A stretch of 64,000 nucleotides of DNA, taken from contig JBAOHZ010000009.1 of NCBI GenBank assembly GCA_037045225.1, forward strand, positions 2,418,001 through 2,482,000, given 5' to 3'. The notes under the pieces are model-generated. The model was not told the origin of the DNA. It worked only from the letters and a program-made list of their open reading frames with translations, and searched no databases. A program made the position numbers and the translations under genes. How positions within the stretch are numbered: position 1 is the first letter of the stretch; each line of letters begins with the position of its first letter. This document shows, one piece after another, positions 1 to 9,551 of the stretch. Source of the DNA: Nitrospira sp. (GTDB lineage: Bacteria; Nitrospirota; Nitrospiria; Nitrospirales; Nitrospiraceae).

Positions 1-8
1 CGCTATGG

Positions 9-566
9 TCAATGCTTGCGGTCCCGCTGCATCAGCTTGTCGGTGTAGGCGAGGAAGATCGCCGAACCCAGGAACGTCATGTGAATAAAGATCTTCCACT
101 TGATGTGTTCGGGGTTCTCGTTGGTCACGTCCACAAAGGCCTTTAACAGATGAATGCTGGAGATGCCGACGAGCGAAGCGGCCAGTTTGATCTTGATGGT
201 GCCTGGATCCACATGGGTGAGCCACTCCGGGCGATCGGGGTGGGTTTCCAGATCCAGTTTGCTGACGAAGGTCGCGTAGCCGCCGATGATGACCATGGTC
301 AGCAGGTTGGCGACCATGGTGACGTCGATCAGCGACAGCACACCCAGCATAAACAGCGTTTCGGTTTCCTCGCGGAAATGGACGATCATGTGCCAAAGTT
401 CCGTCAGGAACTTGGCGGCATAGAGCAGTTCGGCGATGATGAGCCCGCCATAGAGCGGCGCCTGAATCCAGCGGCTGCCGAAGATCAGGATTTCGAAGAG
501 CTGCTCGACACGATGGGCTGCTGTAGACGGTGGAGACGGGGTATGGGGTGCAGACGGATGACTCAC
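9..566 (-). CDS. UPF0114 (YqhA-like) membrane protein
   Basis: A 185-residue integral membrane protein of the UPF0114/YqhA family, whose biochemical role is unknown. Family features are visible: an N-terminal SRWIQAP segment, the LSLIDVTMVANLL helix, the FVSKLDLE stretch and the AASLVGISSIHLLKAF helix, followed by a last helix ending near the C-terminus. About four membrane segments are apparent. The start is a GTG preceded by an AAGGAGG ribosome binding site 11 bases upstream, and I see no better ATG. The first 18 or so residues are rich in Pro, Ser and His and extend beyond the usual family start. It stands alone, on the same strand as the kinase genes that lie upstream of it. Family assignment is confident; function is not known. 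Confidence 0.85.
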   Translation of the reverse strand: MSHPSAPHTPSPPSTAAHRVEQLFEILIFGSRWIQAPLYGGLIIAELLYAAKFLTELWHMIVHFREETETLFMLGVLSLIDVTMVANLLTMVIIGGYATFVSKLDLETHPDRPEWLTHVDPGTIKIKLAASLVGISSIHLLKAFVDVTNENPEHIKWKIFIHMTFLGSAIFLAYTDKLMQRDRKH

Positions 567-658
567 GCCGGTATGGACCCTCCTTGTTCAGGGCGTATCC
601 TAGTCGGCGCGTGGAGTTCTGTCAATCGTGAGGTCGCGAGGCGTGATGCCCTGGCCGA

Positions 659-3520
659 CTAGCCCCCCGCAGGCGCGTCGTTCGCGACAGAGGGTTTGAG
701 GTCTTCGGGTCTGACATCGGGCAGCCAGTGCGCAACCTTCGCCTGGAGGTCGGCGGCGATGATCGGTTTGCTGATGAAGTCGTCCATACCGGCCTTCAGG
801 CAGGCTTCGCGGTCGCCGGCCATGGCATTGGCGGTCATGGCAATGATGGGAAGACGGGTACCCGGCTGTTCCTGCGAACGAATGAGCCTGGTGGTTTCGA
901 ATCCGTCGAGTTCCGGCATCTGGCAGTCCATGAACACCAACGGGTACGGGTGCCGGCAGATGGCGGCTAATGCCTCCATTCCGGTTCCCGCGAGGTCCAC
1001 GCGACAGCCCAGCTTCTCCAGCATCTTCACGGCCACGCGTTGGTTGATGGGGTTGTCATCCACGACCAGCACACGCTGGACCGTAAGGGCCTTGACCTCG
1101 GTCAGGGTGTGCCGCGTGATCAATTGCGCCTTCTCCTCCTCACGGCCTTCCCGGCCAAGCGTCAGGCGCATACAATCGGCCAGATGGCGCTCACGAATCG
1201 GTTTGGTCAGGTACGCGGCGGCGCCCGCTTCTTTCGCGAGCATGCTGTCCCCGCGCTGGCCCGAGGCCGTGAGCAGAATGACGTGGGTTTTCGCGATGGC
1301 AGGATCTTCCTTGATGAGCCGGCAGAGTTCCAGTCCGCTCATCTCCGGCATGTGGACATCGACGATGGCGATGTCGAAGGGGGTGCCTTCCTGCGCTGCC
1401 TGCCGTAAGAGGTTGAGTGCTGACGGACCATCGACGGCACTCTCATGGTGCATGTTCCAGGCTGAGACATGGTACTGGAGCAGACTCCGATTCGTGGCAT
1501 TATCGTCGACGAGGCAGACGCGAAGGCCGCTGAGATTCTTCACAGGCAGCGGAGGCGTGATGGGGGCGGTGCCTTCTTCCGGGGTAGAAAACTTGACCGT
1601 GAACGAAATGCGGGTTCCCAGGCCCGGCATCGACTGCAGCCCGATTTCCCCGTCCATCAGTTCTACCAAGCGTTTGCAGATCGAAAGGCCGAGCCCCGTG
1701 CCGCCGTATTTACGAGCGGTCGAGCTGTCGGCTTGAGAAAAAGCTTGAAACATCTTGGCTTGGGCTTCCTGCGTCAGGCCGATCCCGGTATCGATGACCT
1801 CGAACCGCAGGGTGACGGAGCCTGAACTCTCATCCGTTTGCATCACCTGAATCAGCACTTCGCCCTTCTCGGTGAACTTGATGGCATTGCCGACCAGATT
1901 GGTCAGAATTTGTCTGATCCGTCCGGGATCGCCGATCACGGTTCGCGGGGTCTGCGCATCGATGAGCCCGACCAGTTCCAACTGGCGTCCCTGGGCGGTC
2001 GGTGCCAGGATGTCCAGGGTGTCTTCGATGGTCAGCCGCAGGTCGAAGGGGATGTGTTCAATGGTGAATTTGCCGGCCTCGATTTTGGAATAGTCCAGAA
2101 TATCGTTGATGATGCGGAGGAGCGATTCGCCGGAATGTTTCAGCGTTTCCAGATAGCCCTTCTGCTCAGCGGTCAGCTCGGTGTCGAGCAAGAGGGTCGT
2201 CATGCCGATCACCCCGTTCATCGGGGTACGGATTTCGTGGCTCATGGTCGCCAGGAAGTCGGTCTTCGCCTGGCCGGCCCGCACGGCTTGGTCGCGGGCT
2301 TCCGAGATCTCCCAGTTCTTCCGTTCGAGGTCCTGGGCCGCTTTCGACAGCGCGCTTTCTGTGCGTTTTCGCATGGTGATGTCGACGATGGATGCCAGCG
2401 CCAGTTTTCCGTTCGGCGTATCGATCGGGTTGAGTCCGAGCTCGACGGGAAACTCCTGCCCGTTCTTATGCAGGCCGAAGAGTTCCCGGCCGGCTCCCAT
2501 GGCGCGGGACGACGGGGCGGAGAAGTATCCGATGCGATGCGCCGGATGGTCGGGACAAAACCGTTCCGGAATCAGCATTTCGACCGGCTTGCCGAGCATC
2601 TCCTCTCGGCTGTAGCCGAACATGGTTTCGACCTGTTTGTTGACGAGCGTGATGTTGCCGAGGGGATCGATCATCAACATGCCGTTCGGCGCGGATTCCA
2701 CCACTTGACGGAACTGGGCCTCGGCCTGTTTGCGCGAGGAGATGTCGCGTACGATACCGGTAAACTTTCTGACGCCGTCGACGAGCATCTCACTCACGGC
2801 CAACTCAATGGGAAATGACACGCCGTCATGTCGAAGTCCCAGCACTTCACGGCCGATGCCGATGACCTTTTTCTGGCCCGACTGCAAATAATTGGTCAGG
2901 TACCGGTCGTGTTCCGTGTGGTAGGGGTCGGGCATGAGGAGTTTCACGTTCTGCCCCAGCAGCTGGTCCGGGGTGTACCCGAACATGCGAGTGACAGCGG
3001 GATTGAGCGATTCGATGATGCCTCGTTCGTTGATGACGACGATGCCGTCCACCGCCGTGTCGACGATCGCGCGCAACCGGGCCTCGCTCTGATGCATGGC
3101 GGCTTCCGCCTGTTTGAGGTCCGACACGTTGATGTGCATGACCACAGCGCCGTAGCTCGGGCTGCCCTGCTTCGGGGTGACGATGACCCGGAACCAGCGT
3201 CGGAGTGTGGGACTTGAGCTCTCGTATTCATAGTCGAACGCACGGATGGTGCCGTCCAGGATGTGCCGGATTCCTTGGGCCACGTGCTGGGCGTCGGGCT
3301 GAGGTCCCGCCGCATCGCAGATGTGGAGATAGTTGAGGCCGACGCCGTAGCCGTCGTCGGTAAAGCCGTTCGCGGCTGCGAACCGTTCCCAGGACTCGTT
3401 GACTGCGAGAATCGTCCCCTGCGCGTCCAGCACGGCGATATTGGCCGGCAGCACGTTGATGATGCTGGGGTCGAGGCCATGGTCCTGTCGCCGTCTGGCG
3501 CGACGCTGATGGAGAGACAT
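659..3520 (-). CDS. Hybrid sensor histidine kinase, three PAS domains and two receiver domains
   Basis: A cytoplasmic-looking hybrid kinase of about 950 residues with no clear membrane segment. The order is PAS (about 25-135), FixL-like PAS (145-270), PAS (270-390), a dimerisation domain with the phosphoacceptor His in MSHEIRTPMNG near residue 430, an HATPase domain (GTGLGLSICKRLVE), a first receiver (Asp in IAIVDVHMP) and a second receiver (Asp in FMDCQMPELDG). There is no HPt domain, so phosphate transfer probably needs a separate partner. The second PAS resembles the FixL haem PAS but has Lys where the haem-ligand His would be. Two in-frame ATGs lie 9 bases apart; the second, with GAGAGGG 8 bases upstream, is preferred. 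It follows a larger paralogue and a NarL-type regulator on the same strand. The sensed signal is unknown. Confidence 0.9.
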   Translation of the reverse strand: MSLHQRRARRRQDHGLDPSIINVLPANIAVLDAQGTILAVNESWERFAAANGFTDDGYGVGLNYLHICDAAGPQPDAQHVAQGIRHILDGTIRAFDYEYESSSPTLRRWFRVIVTPKQGSPSYGAVVMHINVSDLKQAEAAMHQSEARLRAIVDTAVDGIVVINERGIIESLNPAVTRMFGYTPDQLLGQNVKLLMPDPYHTEHDRYLTNYLQSGQKKVIGIGREVLGLRHDGVSFPIELAVSEMLVDGVRKFTGIVRDISSRKQAEAQFRQVVESAPNGMLMIDPLGNITLVNKQVETMFGYSREEMLGKPVEMLIPERFCPDHPAHRIGYFSAPSSRAMGAGRELFGLHKNGQEFPVELGLNPIDTPNGKLALASIVDITMRKRTESALSKAAQDLERKNWEISEARDQAVRAGQAKTDFLATMSHEIRTPMNGVIGMTTLLLDTELTAEQKGYLETLKHSGESLLRIINDILDYSKIEAGKFTIEHIPFDLRLTIEDTLDILAPTAQGRQLELVGLIDAQTPRTVIGDPGRIRQILTNLVGNAIKFTEKGEVLIQVMQTDESSGSVTLRFEVIDTGIGLTQEAQAKMFQAFSQADSSTARKYGGTGLGLSICKRLVELMDGEIGLQSMPGLGTRISFTVKFSTPEEGTAPITPPLPVKNLSGLRVCLVDDNATNRSLLQYHVSAWNMHHESAVDGPSALNLLRQAAQEGTPFDIAIVDVHMPEMSGLELCRLIKEDPAIAKTHVILLTASGQRGDSMLAKEAGAAAYLTKPIRERHLADCMRLTLGREGREEEKAQLITRHTLTEVKALTVQRVLVVDDNPINQRVAVKMLEKLGCRVDLAGTGMEALAAICRHPYPLVFMDCQMPELDGFETTRLIRSQEQPGTRLPIIAMTANAMAGDREACLKAGMDDFISKPIIAADLQAKVAHWLPDVRPEDLKPSVANDAPAGG

Positions 3521-3535
3521 GAAAGCCATCCCTCT

Positions 3536-3716
3536 CTAACCCGGACTATTCATGAATACCTGCTCCGTCGTCCGATCCTCTCGCCCGCCGGGGCTGCTCT
3601 CGTTCGGCCTCCTCGACGGACCGCAAGTACGTCTGCGTCGGCCTTACTTGCGAAAAGCCCCGGCGGGCTTCGGTCTCAAACGACTCGCGACGGCATGCAT
3701 GAATAATCCGGGCTAG
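3536..3716. repeat. Palindromic intergenic repeat, family A, copy 1
   Basis: The left end reads CTAACCCGGACTATTCATGA and the right end CATGAATAATCCGGGCTAG, an inverted pair of about 19 bases enclosing a GC-rich core. The core itself holds inverted pieces (GCCCGCCGGGGC and GCCCCGGCGGGC). Related copies lie at 17400-17479 and 23327-23433. The right-hand CTAG overlaps the TAG stop of the large kinase gene on the minus strand. The element may act as a transcript-end hairpin, a REP-like sequence or a small non-autonomous mobile element; no transposase is nearby. Confidence 0.8.
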
Positions 3717-6700
3717 CCGTTGGTGCCGGTCGCAGTGCCGGCGTTTCCGAGCCAGGTGTCGAGTACCGTCTGAAGATCTTTGGGGCGGACCGGTTTGGCG
3801 ATGTAGTCGTCCATCCCGGCGGCCAGGCAGCGTTCGCGGTCGCCTTGCATGGCGTTGGCCGTCATAGCGACGATCGGGGTATGGGCCGACCGGCCTTCCA
3901 TTTTGCGGATCAGTGCGGTTGCTTCGAACCCGTCCACTTCCGGCATCTGGCAATCCATAAAAATCAGCGGATAACGGGAACGCTCATGAGCGGCCACGGC
4001 TTCCTGTCCGTTTCCCGCGACATCGACCCGGTAGCCGAGTTTCTCCAGCATCTTGCAGGCCACTTTCTGGTTCACGGGATTATCTTCCGCCAGGAGCAGG
4101 CGAGGCTTCGGTCCTGCCTGGGATTCACTCAGGGTGTGTCGTGTGATCAAGGCTGGCGGTTCGGCGTTCGGCGGCGTCCCGGCTGTGGCCTGTTGGTCCA
4201 GTAAGAGACACAGGCATTCGAGCAATTGTGTCTGACGGAGCGGTTTCGTGAGATAGGCGTCGATGCCGATGGATCGCGCAGTCTGGCCGTCGCCCCGTCG
4301 GCCGACCGTGGTGAGAATTACCAGACGTATGCCGGCGGTGGCGGGGTCTTGTTTCAGCAAGGTGGCCGTTTCGAACCCGTCCACGTCGGAGAGGTGCAAT
4401 TCGATGAGGGCCAGGTCGAAGGGGTTGTGTGCGGCGGCCGCCGCACGGGCCAGCTCCACGGCCTCCGGGCCGCTCCGGGCCACGGTGCAATTCATTCCAT
4501 GCGACGTGAGCTCCTGGCGCAGAGCCTGCCGGACGGTGTCGCAATGATCCACCAGGAGAATACCTCGGCCACGAAGCCGGCTCCAGGAAAAGGGCGACGG
4601 GGGAGTGGCGAGTGTCGTTTCCGGAAATTGCGCGGTGAACCAGAACGTGCTGCCCTGCCCCGAGTGGCTTTCGACCCCGATCCGGCCATGCATTTGACTC
4701 ACGAGTCGTTGGCAAATGGCGAGCCCCAAGCCGGTACCACCGAAACGCCTGGTGGTGGAGCTGTCGGCTTGCACGAAGGCGTGGAACAATCGTCCCTGCA
4801 CTGCTTCCGGAATACCGATCCCGGTATCTTTGATAGTAAACCGCAGGAGGTCCAGACCGTCTTGAGTCTCACGCGTCACATGGAGAAACACTTCGCCCGC
4901 GGCGGTGAACTTGATGGCATTGCCGACCAGATTCACCAGGATCTGCCGGAGCCGGCCGGGATCGCCTACGACGGCGGTCGGCACGGCGGCATCGACTAAC
5001 CCGATCAACTCCAGGCCTTTGCTCTGCGCCTGTTCCGCGAGCAGCTCCACCGTATCCTCCACCGTCATCCGGAGGTCGAACGGGAGTTCTTCGAAATGAA
5101 GTTTTCCCGCCTCGATTTTGGAGAAATCGAGAATGTCGTTGAGGAGCGTCAGCAAGCCGTCGCTCGAACGGCGGACCGAGTCGGCAAACTCATGTTGTTC
5201 TTTCGTGAGGGCGGTATCGAGCAGGAGACCCGTCATGCCGATGATGGCATTCATCGGGGTGCGGATTTCATGACTCATGGTGGCGAGGAAGTCGGCCTTG
5301 GCCTGGGCGGCTCGAAGGGCTTCATCCCGCGCCTGGGCGAGGGCATGTTCTGCGGCTTTTCGGCTGGTGATGTCTTTTCCAATCGCCAGGAATCCGGTCA
5401 CGACTCCGTCACTGTCCCGGAGTGCGGTGATAGTCAATAGGACGGTCAGTCGGCTGCCGTCTTTTCTCTGGTAGGTCCATTCCCGTTCATCGAACCCGCC
5501 TCGTTTGGCATTCTCGATCAAGGCTGCGACACCATGAATCGGGCGCTCATACAAGTCGCTGAGTTCCCTGGCATGGCGGTCGATTTCCTCGGGCACGTGC
5601 AGCAAGGTGAGCGACTGTTGCCCGATCATCTCGGTGGCAGAATAGCCCAGCAACTCTTCCGCGCCGGTGTTGAAGGTCGTTATCGTCCCCTCGGTATTGG
5701 TGGCGACGATGGACACATTGGTTGCGCTGGCCAGGATGGTGTGCAGTTGCAGGTTGGTCGCGAGCAGGGCCCGTTCCAGGTCTTTGCGAGCCCGGATATC
5801 GGTGGCAATGACCTGGATGGCCGGTTTTCCCTCGAACATGATCGGGGCTGCCGCCACTTCCACATCGATGATGGAGCCGGCGAGACCGACAAACCGCTCC
5901 TCGGTGGGCGGGACCGGTTGATTCGTGTCGCGTATTTTCGCGATTCTCTGCCGTACCTTGGGGTGCGATTCGGGATGGATAATATCGAGGACGGTCTTTC
6001 CGAATAACTGTGACGGATCGATCGCGCCCAATAACTTTGCGCAGGCCTGATTGGCAAACACGATTTTGTCTTCGCAATTCACGAAGATGGCGTGGGGCGA
6101 CAATTCCACGAGCGCGCGATGCCGTAGCTCACTGGCACGAATCTGTGCCTCCATCTGTTTGGACAGGGTGATATCGACGGCGATACCGGCAATGCGGTAG
6201 GTCTCCCCATTGGCGTTCTTGATTGAAAAACTGCGATCCCGGATCCACCGTATCTGTCCGCTTGGCGTGACGATCCGATATTCCTCGTCATAGGGGAGAT
6301 GGGCCTGACAGGCAACGGCGGTGGCGACGCGTTTACGGTCTTCCGGATGGATGTGATCGAGCCAGAACGTCGGATTCGCATAGAGCAGGTCTCTGGGAAA
6401 TTCCCAGATCGTTTCGAAGGCTGGACTGACGTAAAGGACGTCGCTTTTATCGTGCGAGGTGAGCCAAAAAACCGCATCGATATGCTCGGCCAATTGCCGG
6501 AAGCGTTCTTCACTTTCCCGGAGGGTCTCTTCCATGCGCTTCCGTTCGGAAATGTCACGGAGCATGCCCGTATACTTTTTCGCCGTTCCGATCTGCATTT
6601 CGCTGACCGACACATACACGTCGATCTGAGTGCCGTCTTTTCGTACAGCCGGAACGTCGCGGCCGCTGCCGATGATCGACCGCTTCCCGGTGATCAGATA

Positions 6701-8545
6701 GTGCGCCAGGTGCTCATCGTGGTGTTCACGATAGGGAGACGGCATGAGTATGGAAATGTTTTGTCCGATCAGTTCGTGCGCCTGGTACCCCAGTAAATTC
6801 AGCAGGGCGGTGTTGGCGCTTTCGATCCGGCCGCGTTCGTCGATCACTACAATGCCTTCAATCGCGCTCTCGAAGATCGAGCGCATTCTGGTTTCGCTGT
6901 CCCGCCAGGCAAATTCGGCGCGTTTGTAGTTGGTGATATCGAGCACGGTGCCAGCCATACTCACCGGTCGTCCGTCGGGATCGTGCTGGACGACTCCGCG
7001 GCAATTGATGTGCCGGACTTCGCCGTTGGGGCGGCGAATCCGGCAATCGAGGTTGTAGGGCGAGTCGTATTTTAGCGCCGCATCGACCGCTTGCTGTACG
7101 CGCTCGACGTCGTCCGGATGCAGCGCGGAGAGGAAGGTCGCATAGGTCGGGAGGCTCTGGTCTGGAGTATGGCCGAAGATCCGGCACTGCTCTTCGGACC
7201 ATGCTTCCTGACCGGTCGCAATATTCCAGTGCCACGAACCGAGATGGGCCAGCGTCTGGGCCTCATCCAGCGCCTGTTGTTTGGCCTGCAAGTCGCATTG
7301 CGCGCGTGTCTGCGCCGCTTCGAGTGCCTTACGGTCGGAAATGTCGAGATGGATGCCGGCGGCCCGCAAGGGGGCACCTTTAGTGTCCCGCTTGACCACG
7401 CGTCCGCTGTCGAAGACCCAGCACCAGGCCCCGGACTTGGTTCGCAGGCGATGCTCGCTGGAATAGGTGGGCGTTTCCCCACGAAGATGCGAAGAAACCG
7501 TCGCCATCACCTGGTGAAGGTCATCCGGGTGCACCAATTGTTCCCAGGTCCGGACATGGGGTTCGAGCTCGTCGAGACGGTAGCCGAGCATACTCGCCCA
7601 TCGTTCGTTAAAGGTCACTCGCCCCGTGGGGATTTCCCAGTCCCAGGTGCCCATTTGGGAACCTTGCACGATCAGCTCCATCCGGTCGGCCTGCTCGTCC
7701 ACAGTCTGTTCATGCACAGCGAGAAGGCGTTCGAGGTCGGCGATCCTGGCCTGCAGATGCGCGTCGTGGACGGGCGTTGGGTCGCCGCCGGCCTGCTCCG
7801 GCTTGGAAGTGTGGTGCGGGTGAAAGGCCGCCGTCGTAGTCGCATAGGGCGCCAGTGCAATCTGCGCGCACAGCGCGAGGGGTTTGAAGAGGGTTGCCGT
7901 GCTTTCAGGGATAAAGTCCTTGCTGAAGAGAATGATGGAAAACAGTTCACCGTCCGGCAGCGGCGCGCCGAATCCCAGGACCGACCGGATCCCGTACTTG
8001 AGCACGAACTCTTCCTGTCCCGGGACGTAGGGGCTTCCTTCGGCTTCGGGAATGTGAAAGACGTTGAAGGATTGTTCGTGCTGGTCGAGCAACACGCTTG
8101 GACCCGGCTGTGTGAGGGAGGGGAGCGAGACCCCCAATTGTCGGAAGAGCTGGCTGAACATGGGCAACCGTTCGACGGCCTCCAGAGTGTCGAGCGGGAT
8201 CACGCGGAAGCGGCTCGAACGCGCCGGGTCATTCCACCCGGGGACCGCTCCAGCGCTGGCCAGCAGGGTGAGGCAGGTCAGAGAGGGGGGCGGGGGCGTG
8301 TCTCCGAGCCGGGCGTCAGCCAGTGCACGAAGGTCCGGTGTCAGCCGGCTATAGGGTGTCGTCTTGAAGAGGCGGACCAGGCTGCAGGCCGGCTCCCGGA
8401 GATGGCCCATGGTCAAGGATCCGTAGAGGTGACGAACGAGGCGGTCGGCGACTTGCTCAAGGCTGGTGGCATCTGTGCCGAGCCGGCGCAACGCCGCGCC
8501 GCAGGCGGTCATGTCTCGGAGTTGGAACGATCGCAGATGGTGCAT
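3713..8545 (-). CDS. Very large hybrid sensor histidine kinase, GAF-like plus six PAS domains
   Basis: A soluble sensor kinase of about 1610 residues. The N-terminal 250 residues look GAF-like. Six PAS units follow, each ending in a typical D(I/L)(S/T) segment, with a FixL-like third PAS (SIIGSGRDV, Ser in place of the haem His). The dimerisation His is in MSHEIRTPMNAIIG near residue 1070, followed by an HATPase domain and two receivers. The last receiver is canonical (FMDCQMPEVDG). The first has Glu at the acceptor site (LALIELHL) and DH in place of the usual acidic pair, so it probably cannot be phosphorylated. An upstream in-frame GTG at 8620 is possible; the ATG at 8545 is preferred, although no strong ribosome binding site supports either. 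It lies directly downstream of a NarL-type regulator. No HPt domain is present. Confidence 0.88.
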   Translation of the reverse strand: MHHLRSFQLRDMTACGAALRRLGTDATSLEQVADRLVRHLYGSLTMGHLREPACSLVRLFKTTPYSRLTPDLRALADARLGDTPPPPSLTCLTLLASAGAVPGWNDPARSSRFRVIPLDTLEAVERLPMFSQLFRQLGVSLPSLTQPGPSVLLDQHEQSFNVFHIPEAEGSPYVPGQEEFVLKYGIRSVLGFGAPLPDGELFSIILFSKDFIPESTATLFKPLALCAQIALAPYATTTAAFHPHHTSKPEQAGGDPTPVHDAHLQARIADLERLLAVHEQTVDEQADRMELIVQGSQMGTWDWEIPTGRVTFNERWASMLGYRLDELEPHVRTWEQLVHPDDLHQVMATVSSHLRGETPTYSSEHRLRTKSGAWCWVFDSGRVVKRDTKGAPLRAAGIHLDISDRKALEAAQTRAQCDLQAKQQALDEAQTLAHLGSWHWNIATGQEAWSEEQCRIFGHTPDQSLPTYATFLSALHPDDVERVQQAVDAALKYDSPYNLDCRIRRPNGEVRHINCRGVVQHDPDGRPVSMAGTVLDITNYKRAEFAWRDSETRMRSIFESAIEGIVVIDERGRIESANTALLNLLGYQAHELIGQNISILMPSPYREHHDEHLAHYLITGKRSIIGSGRDVPAVRKDGTQIDVYVSVSEMQIGTAKKYTGMLRDISERKRMEETLRESEERFRQLAEHIDAVFWLTSHDKSDVLYVSPAFETIWEFPRDLLYANPTFWLDHIHPEDRKRVATAVACQAHLPYDEEYRIVTPSGQIRWIRDRSFSIKNANGETYRIAGIAVDITLSKQMEAQIRASELRHRALVELSPHAIFVNCEDKIVFANQACAKLLGAIDPSQLFGKTVLDIIHPESHPKVRQRIAKIRDTNQPVPPTEERFVGLAGSIIDVEVAAAPIMFEGKPAIQVIATDIRARKDLERALLATNLQLHTILASATNVSIVATNTEGTITTFNTGAEELLGYSATEMIGQQSLTLLHVPEEIDRHARELSDLYERPIHGVAALIENAKRGGFDEREWTYQRKDGSRLTVLLTITALRDSDGVVTGFLAIGKDITSRKAAEHALAQARDEALRAAQAKADFLATMSHEIRTPMNAIIGMTGLLLDTALTKEQHEFADSVRRSSDGLLTLLNDILDFSKIEAGKLHFEELPFDLRMTVEDTVELLAEQAQSKGLELIGLVDAAVPTAVVGDPGRLRQILVNLVGNAIKFTAAGEVFLHVTRETQDGLDLLRFTIKDTGIGIPEAVQGRLFHAFVQADSSTTRRFGGTGLGLAICQRLVSQMHGRIGVESHSGQGSTFWFTAQFPETTLATPPSPFSWSRLRGRGILLVDHCDTVRQALRQELTSHGMNCTVARSGPEAVELARAAAAAHNPFDLALIELHLSDVDGFETATLLKQDPATAGIRLVILTTVGRRGDGQTARSIGIDAYLTKPLRQTQLLECLCLLLDQQATAGTPPNAEPPALITRHTLSESQAGPKPRLLLAEDNPVNQKVACKMLEKLGYRVDVAGNGQEAVAAHERSRYPLIFMDCQMPEVDGFEATALIRKMEGRSAHTPIVAMTANAMQGDRERCLAAGMDDYIAKPVRPKDLQTVLDTWLGNAGTATGTNG

Positions 8546-8649
8546 GCTACAGGCGATTCCGCAAAGGCAGAGCGTAGGCGTCGATACTCTGTCGGTCGGC
8601 GGGAGGAGGAACTTGAGCACCGCACCATCGTGCGTCAGGCGATCCGGCG

Positions 8650-9306
8650 TCAGGGAATGGTTTTTAAGTAAAAGGCGGCGGCTTGAGACCTCCTGCTCAG
8701 GTGAAGTTTCGAATACACGTTGGCCAGGTAGTTTTTGACTGTTTTATCGCTCAGCCCGAGCTCGGCGGCGATTTCCTTGTTCGTTTTTCCTTGTGCAATA
8801 AGGGGGAGGAGGCGTCGCTCTTGCGGCGACAGCAGATGACGGCCCCGTTCGGGCTCCCGATCGGCAACTTTGCGGAGGTAGGCAAACGTGTGACGGGTGA
8901 CCCCCGGGTCCAGGTAGGATTGACCCTTGGTCAGGCTGCGCATGGCGTGCAGCAGGGTATCCGCCCCGGCCTCCTGGAGGACATACCCGTGGGCGCCTGT
9001 CGCGACGGCGGAGAGCAGGGTGGAATCGTTGAGCGCATCGGCCAGAAAGAGCACGCGCGTTTCCGGAAGATGCGCGAGGATGTCTTTGGCCGTTTCGATA
9101 CCCGTGCCGTCCTGCACGCGCAGATCGAGCACGACGATGTCGGGTTTGTGGTGGAGCACCAAGGGGAGCGCCTCTTCCTTCGACGAGGCCTCACCGACCA
9201 CCATAAAGTCCGGTACGGAATTCAGCAGCGTTCGCATGCCGACTCTGACCAATTCCTGAGGATTGATGATGAACACGCGCGCCGGAGTGTTCTGTAATTC
9301 ATTCAT
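8650..9306 (-). CDS. NarL/LuxR-type response regulator with partly degenerate receiver
   Basis: A 218-residue two-domain regulator: an N-terminal receiver (about 10-125) and a C-terminal LuxR-type helix-turn-helix (about 150-212, with LSPQERRLLPLIAQG and NKEIAAELGLSDKTVKNYL). The phosphoacceptor Asp is present in IVVLDLRVQDG. The usual acidic pair at the start of the receiver is replaced by IINPQE, and the conserved Thr/Ser after strand 4 is Ala (LFLADAL), so phosphorylation chemistry may be weakened or absent. It is the first gene of a minus-strand set with the two hybrid kinases, which are the obvious candidates to control it. The next gene starts 30 to 105 bases downstream, depending on the start chosen. 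Confidence 0.88.
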   Translation of the reverse strand: MNELQNTPARVFIINPQELVRVGMRTLLNSVPDFMVVGEASSKEEALPLVLHHKPDIVVLDLRVQDGTGIETAKDILAHLPETRVLFLADALNDSTLLSAVATGAHGYVLQEAGADTLLHAMRSLTKGQSYLDPGVTRHTFAYLRKVADREPERGRHLLSPQERRLLPLIAQGKTNKEIAAELGLSDKTVKNYLANVYSKLHLSRRSQAAAFYLKTIP

Positions 9307-9551
9307 GTTCGACTCTCAACTAGATGTGGATGGATGACTGGTGAACCGTTTCTCTGTCTGTGCCGAGGCGGCGGGTGCCCTTCGATAAGGGGGGCCCGTC
9401 GGATGATGATCGGCGTCCATCCTGTTCGAACCGGAGGGAAGCCGCGATCGAACGACCCTGCGGCGGGCCGGCCTGTCAGAGGTCGACCCGCGCACACGGC
9501 CGCGCATTCGATACGCGATGTCTTCTGGCTCAGGTTGCTCATGGTGCGGGC

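Noticed and set aside
1838..2818. 326-codon plus-strand ORF opposite the smaller kinase gene
   Set aside because: Shadow of the kinase frame; no family features.
7091..8671. 526-codon plus-strand ORF opposite the large kinase gene
   Set aside because: It is antisense to a convincing kinase gene, has no recognisable domain and shows the composition expected from GC-rich shadow frames.
9303..9542. 79-codon minus-strand ORF between the ketosynthase and the NarL-type regulator
   Set aside because: No ribosome binding site, no domain, and Pro/Arg-rich composition typical of non-coding GC-rich DNA.
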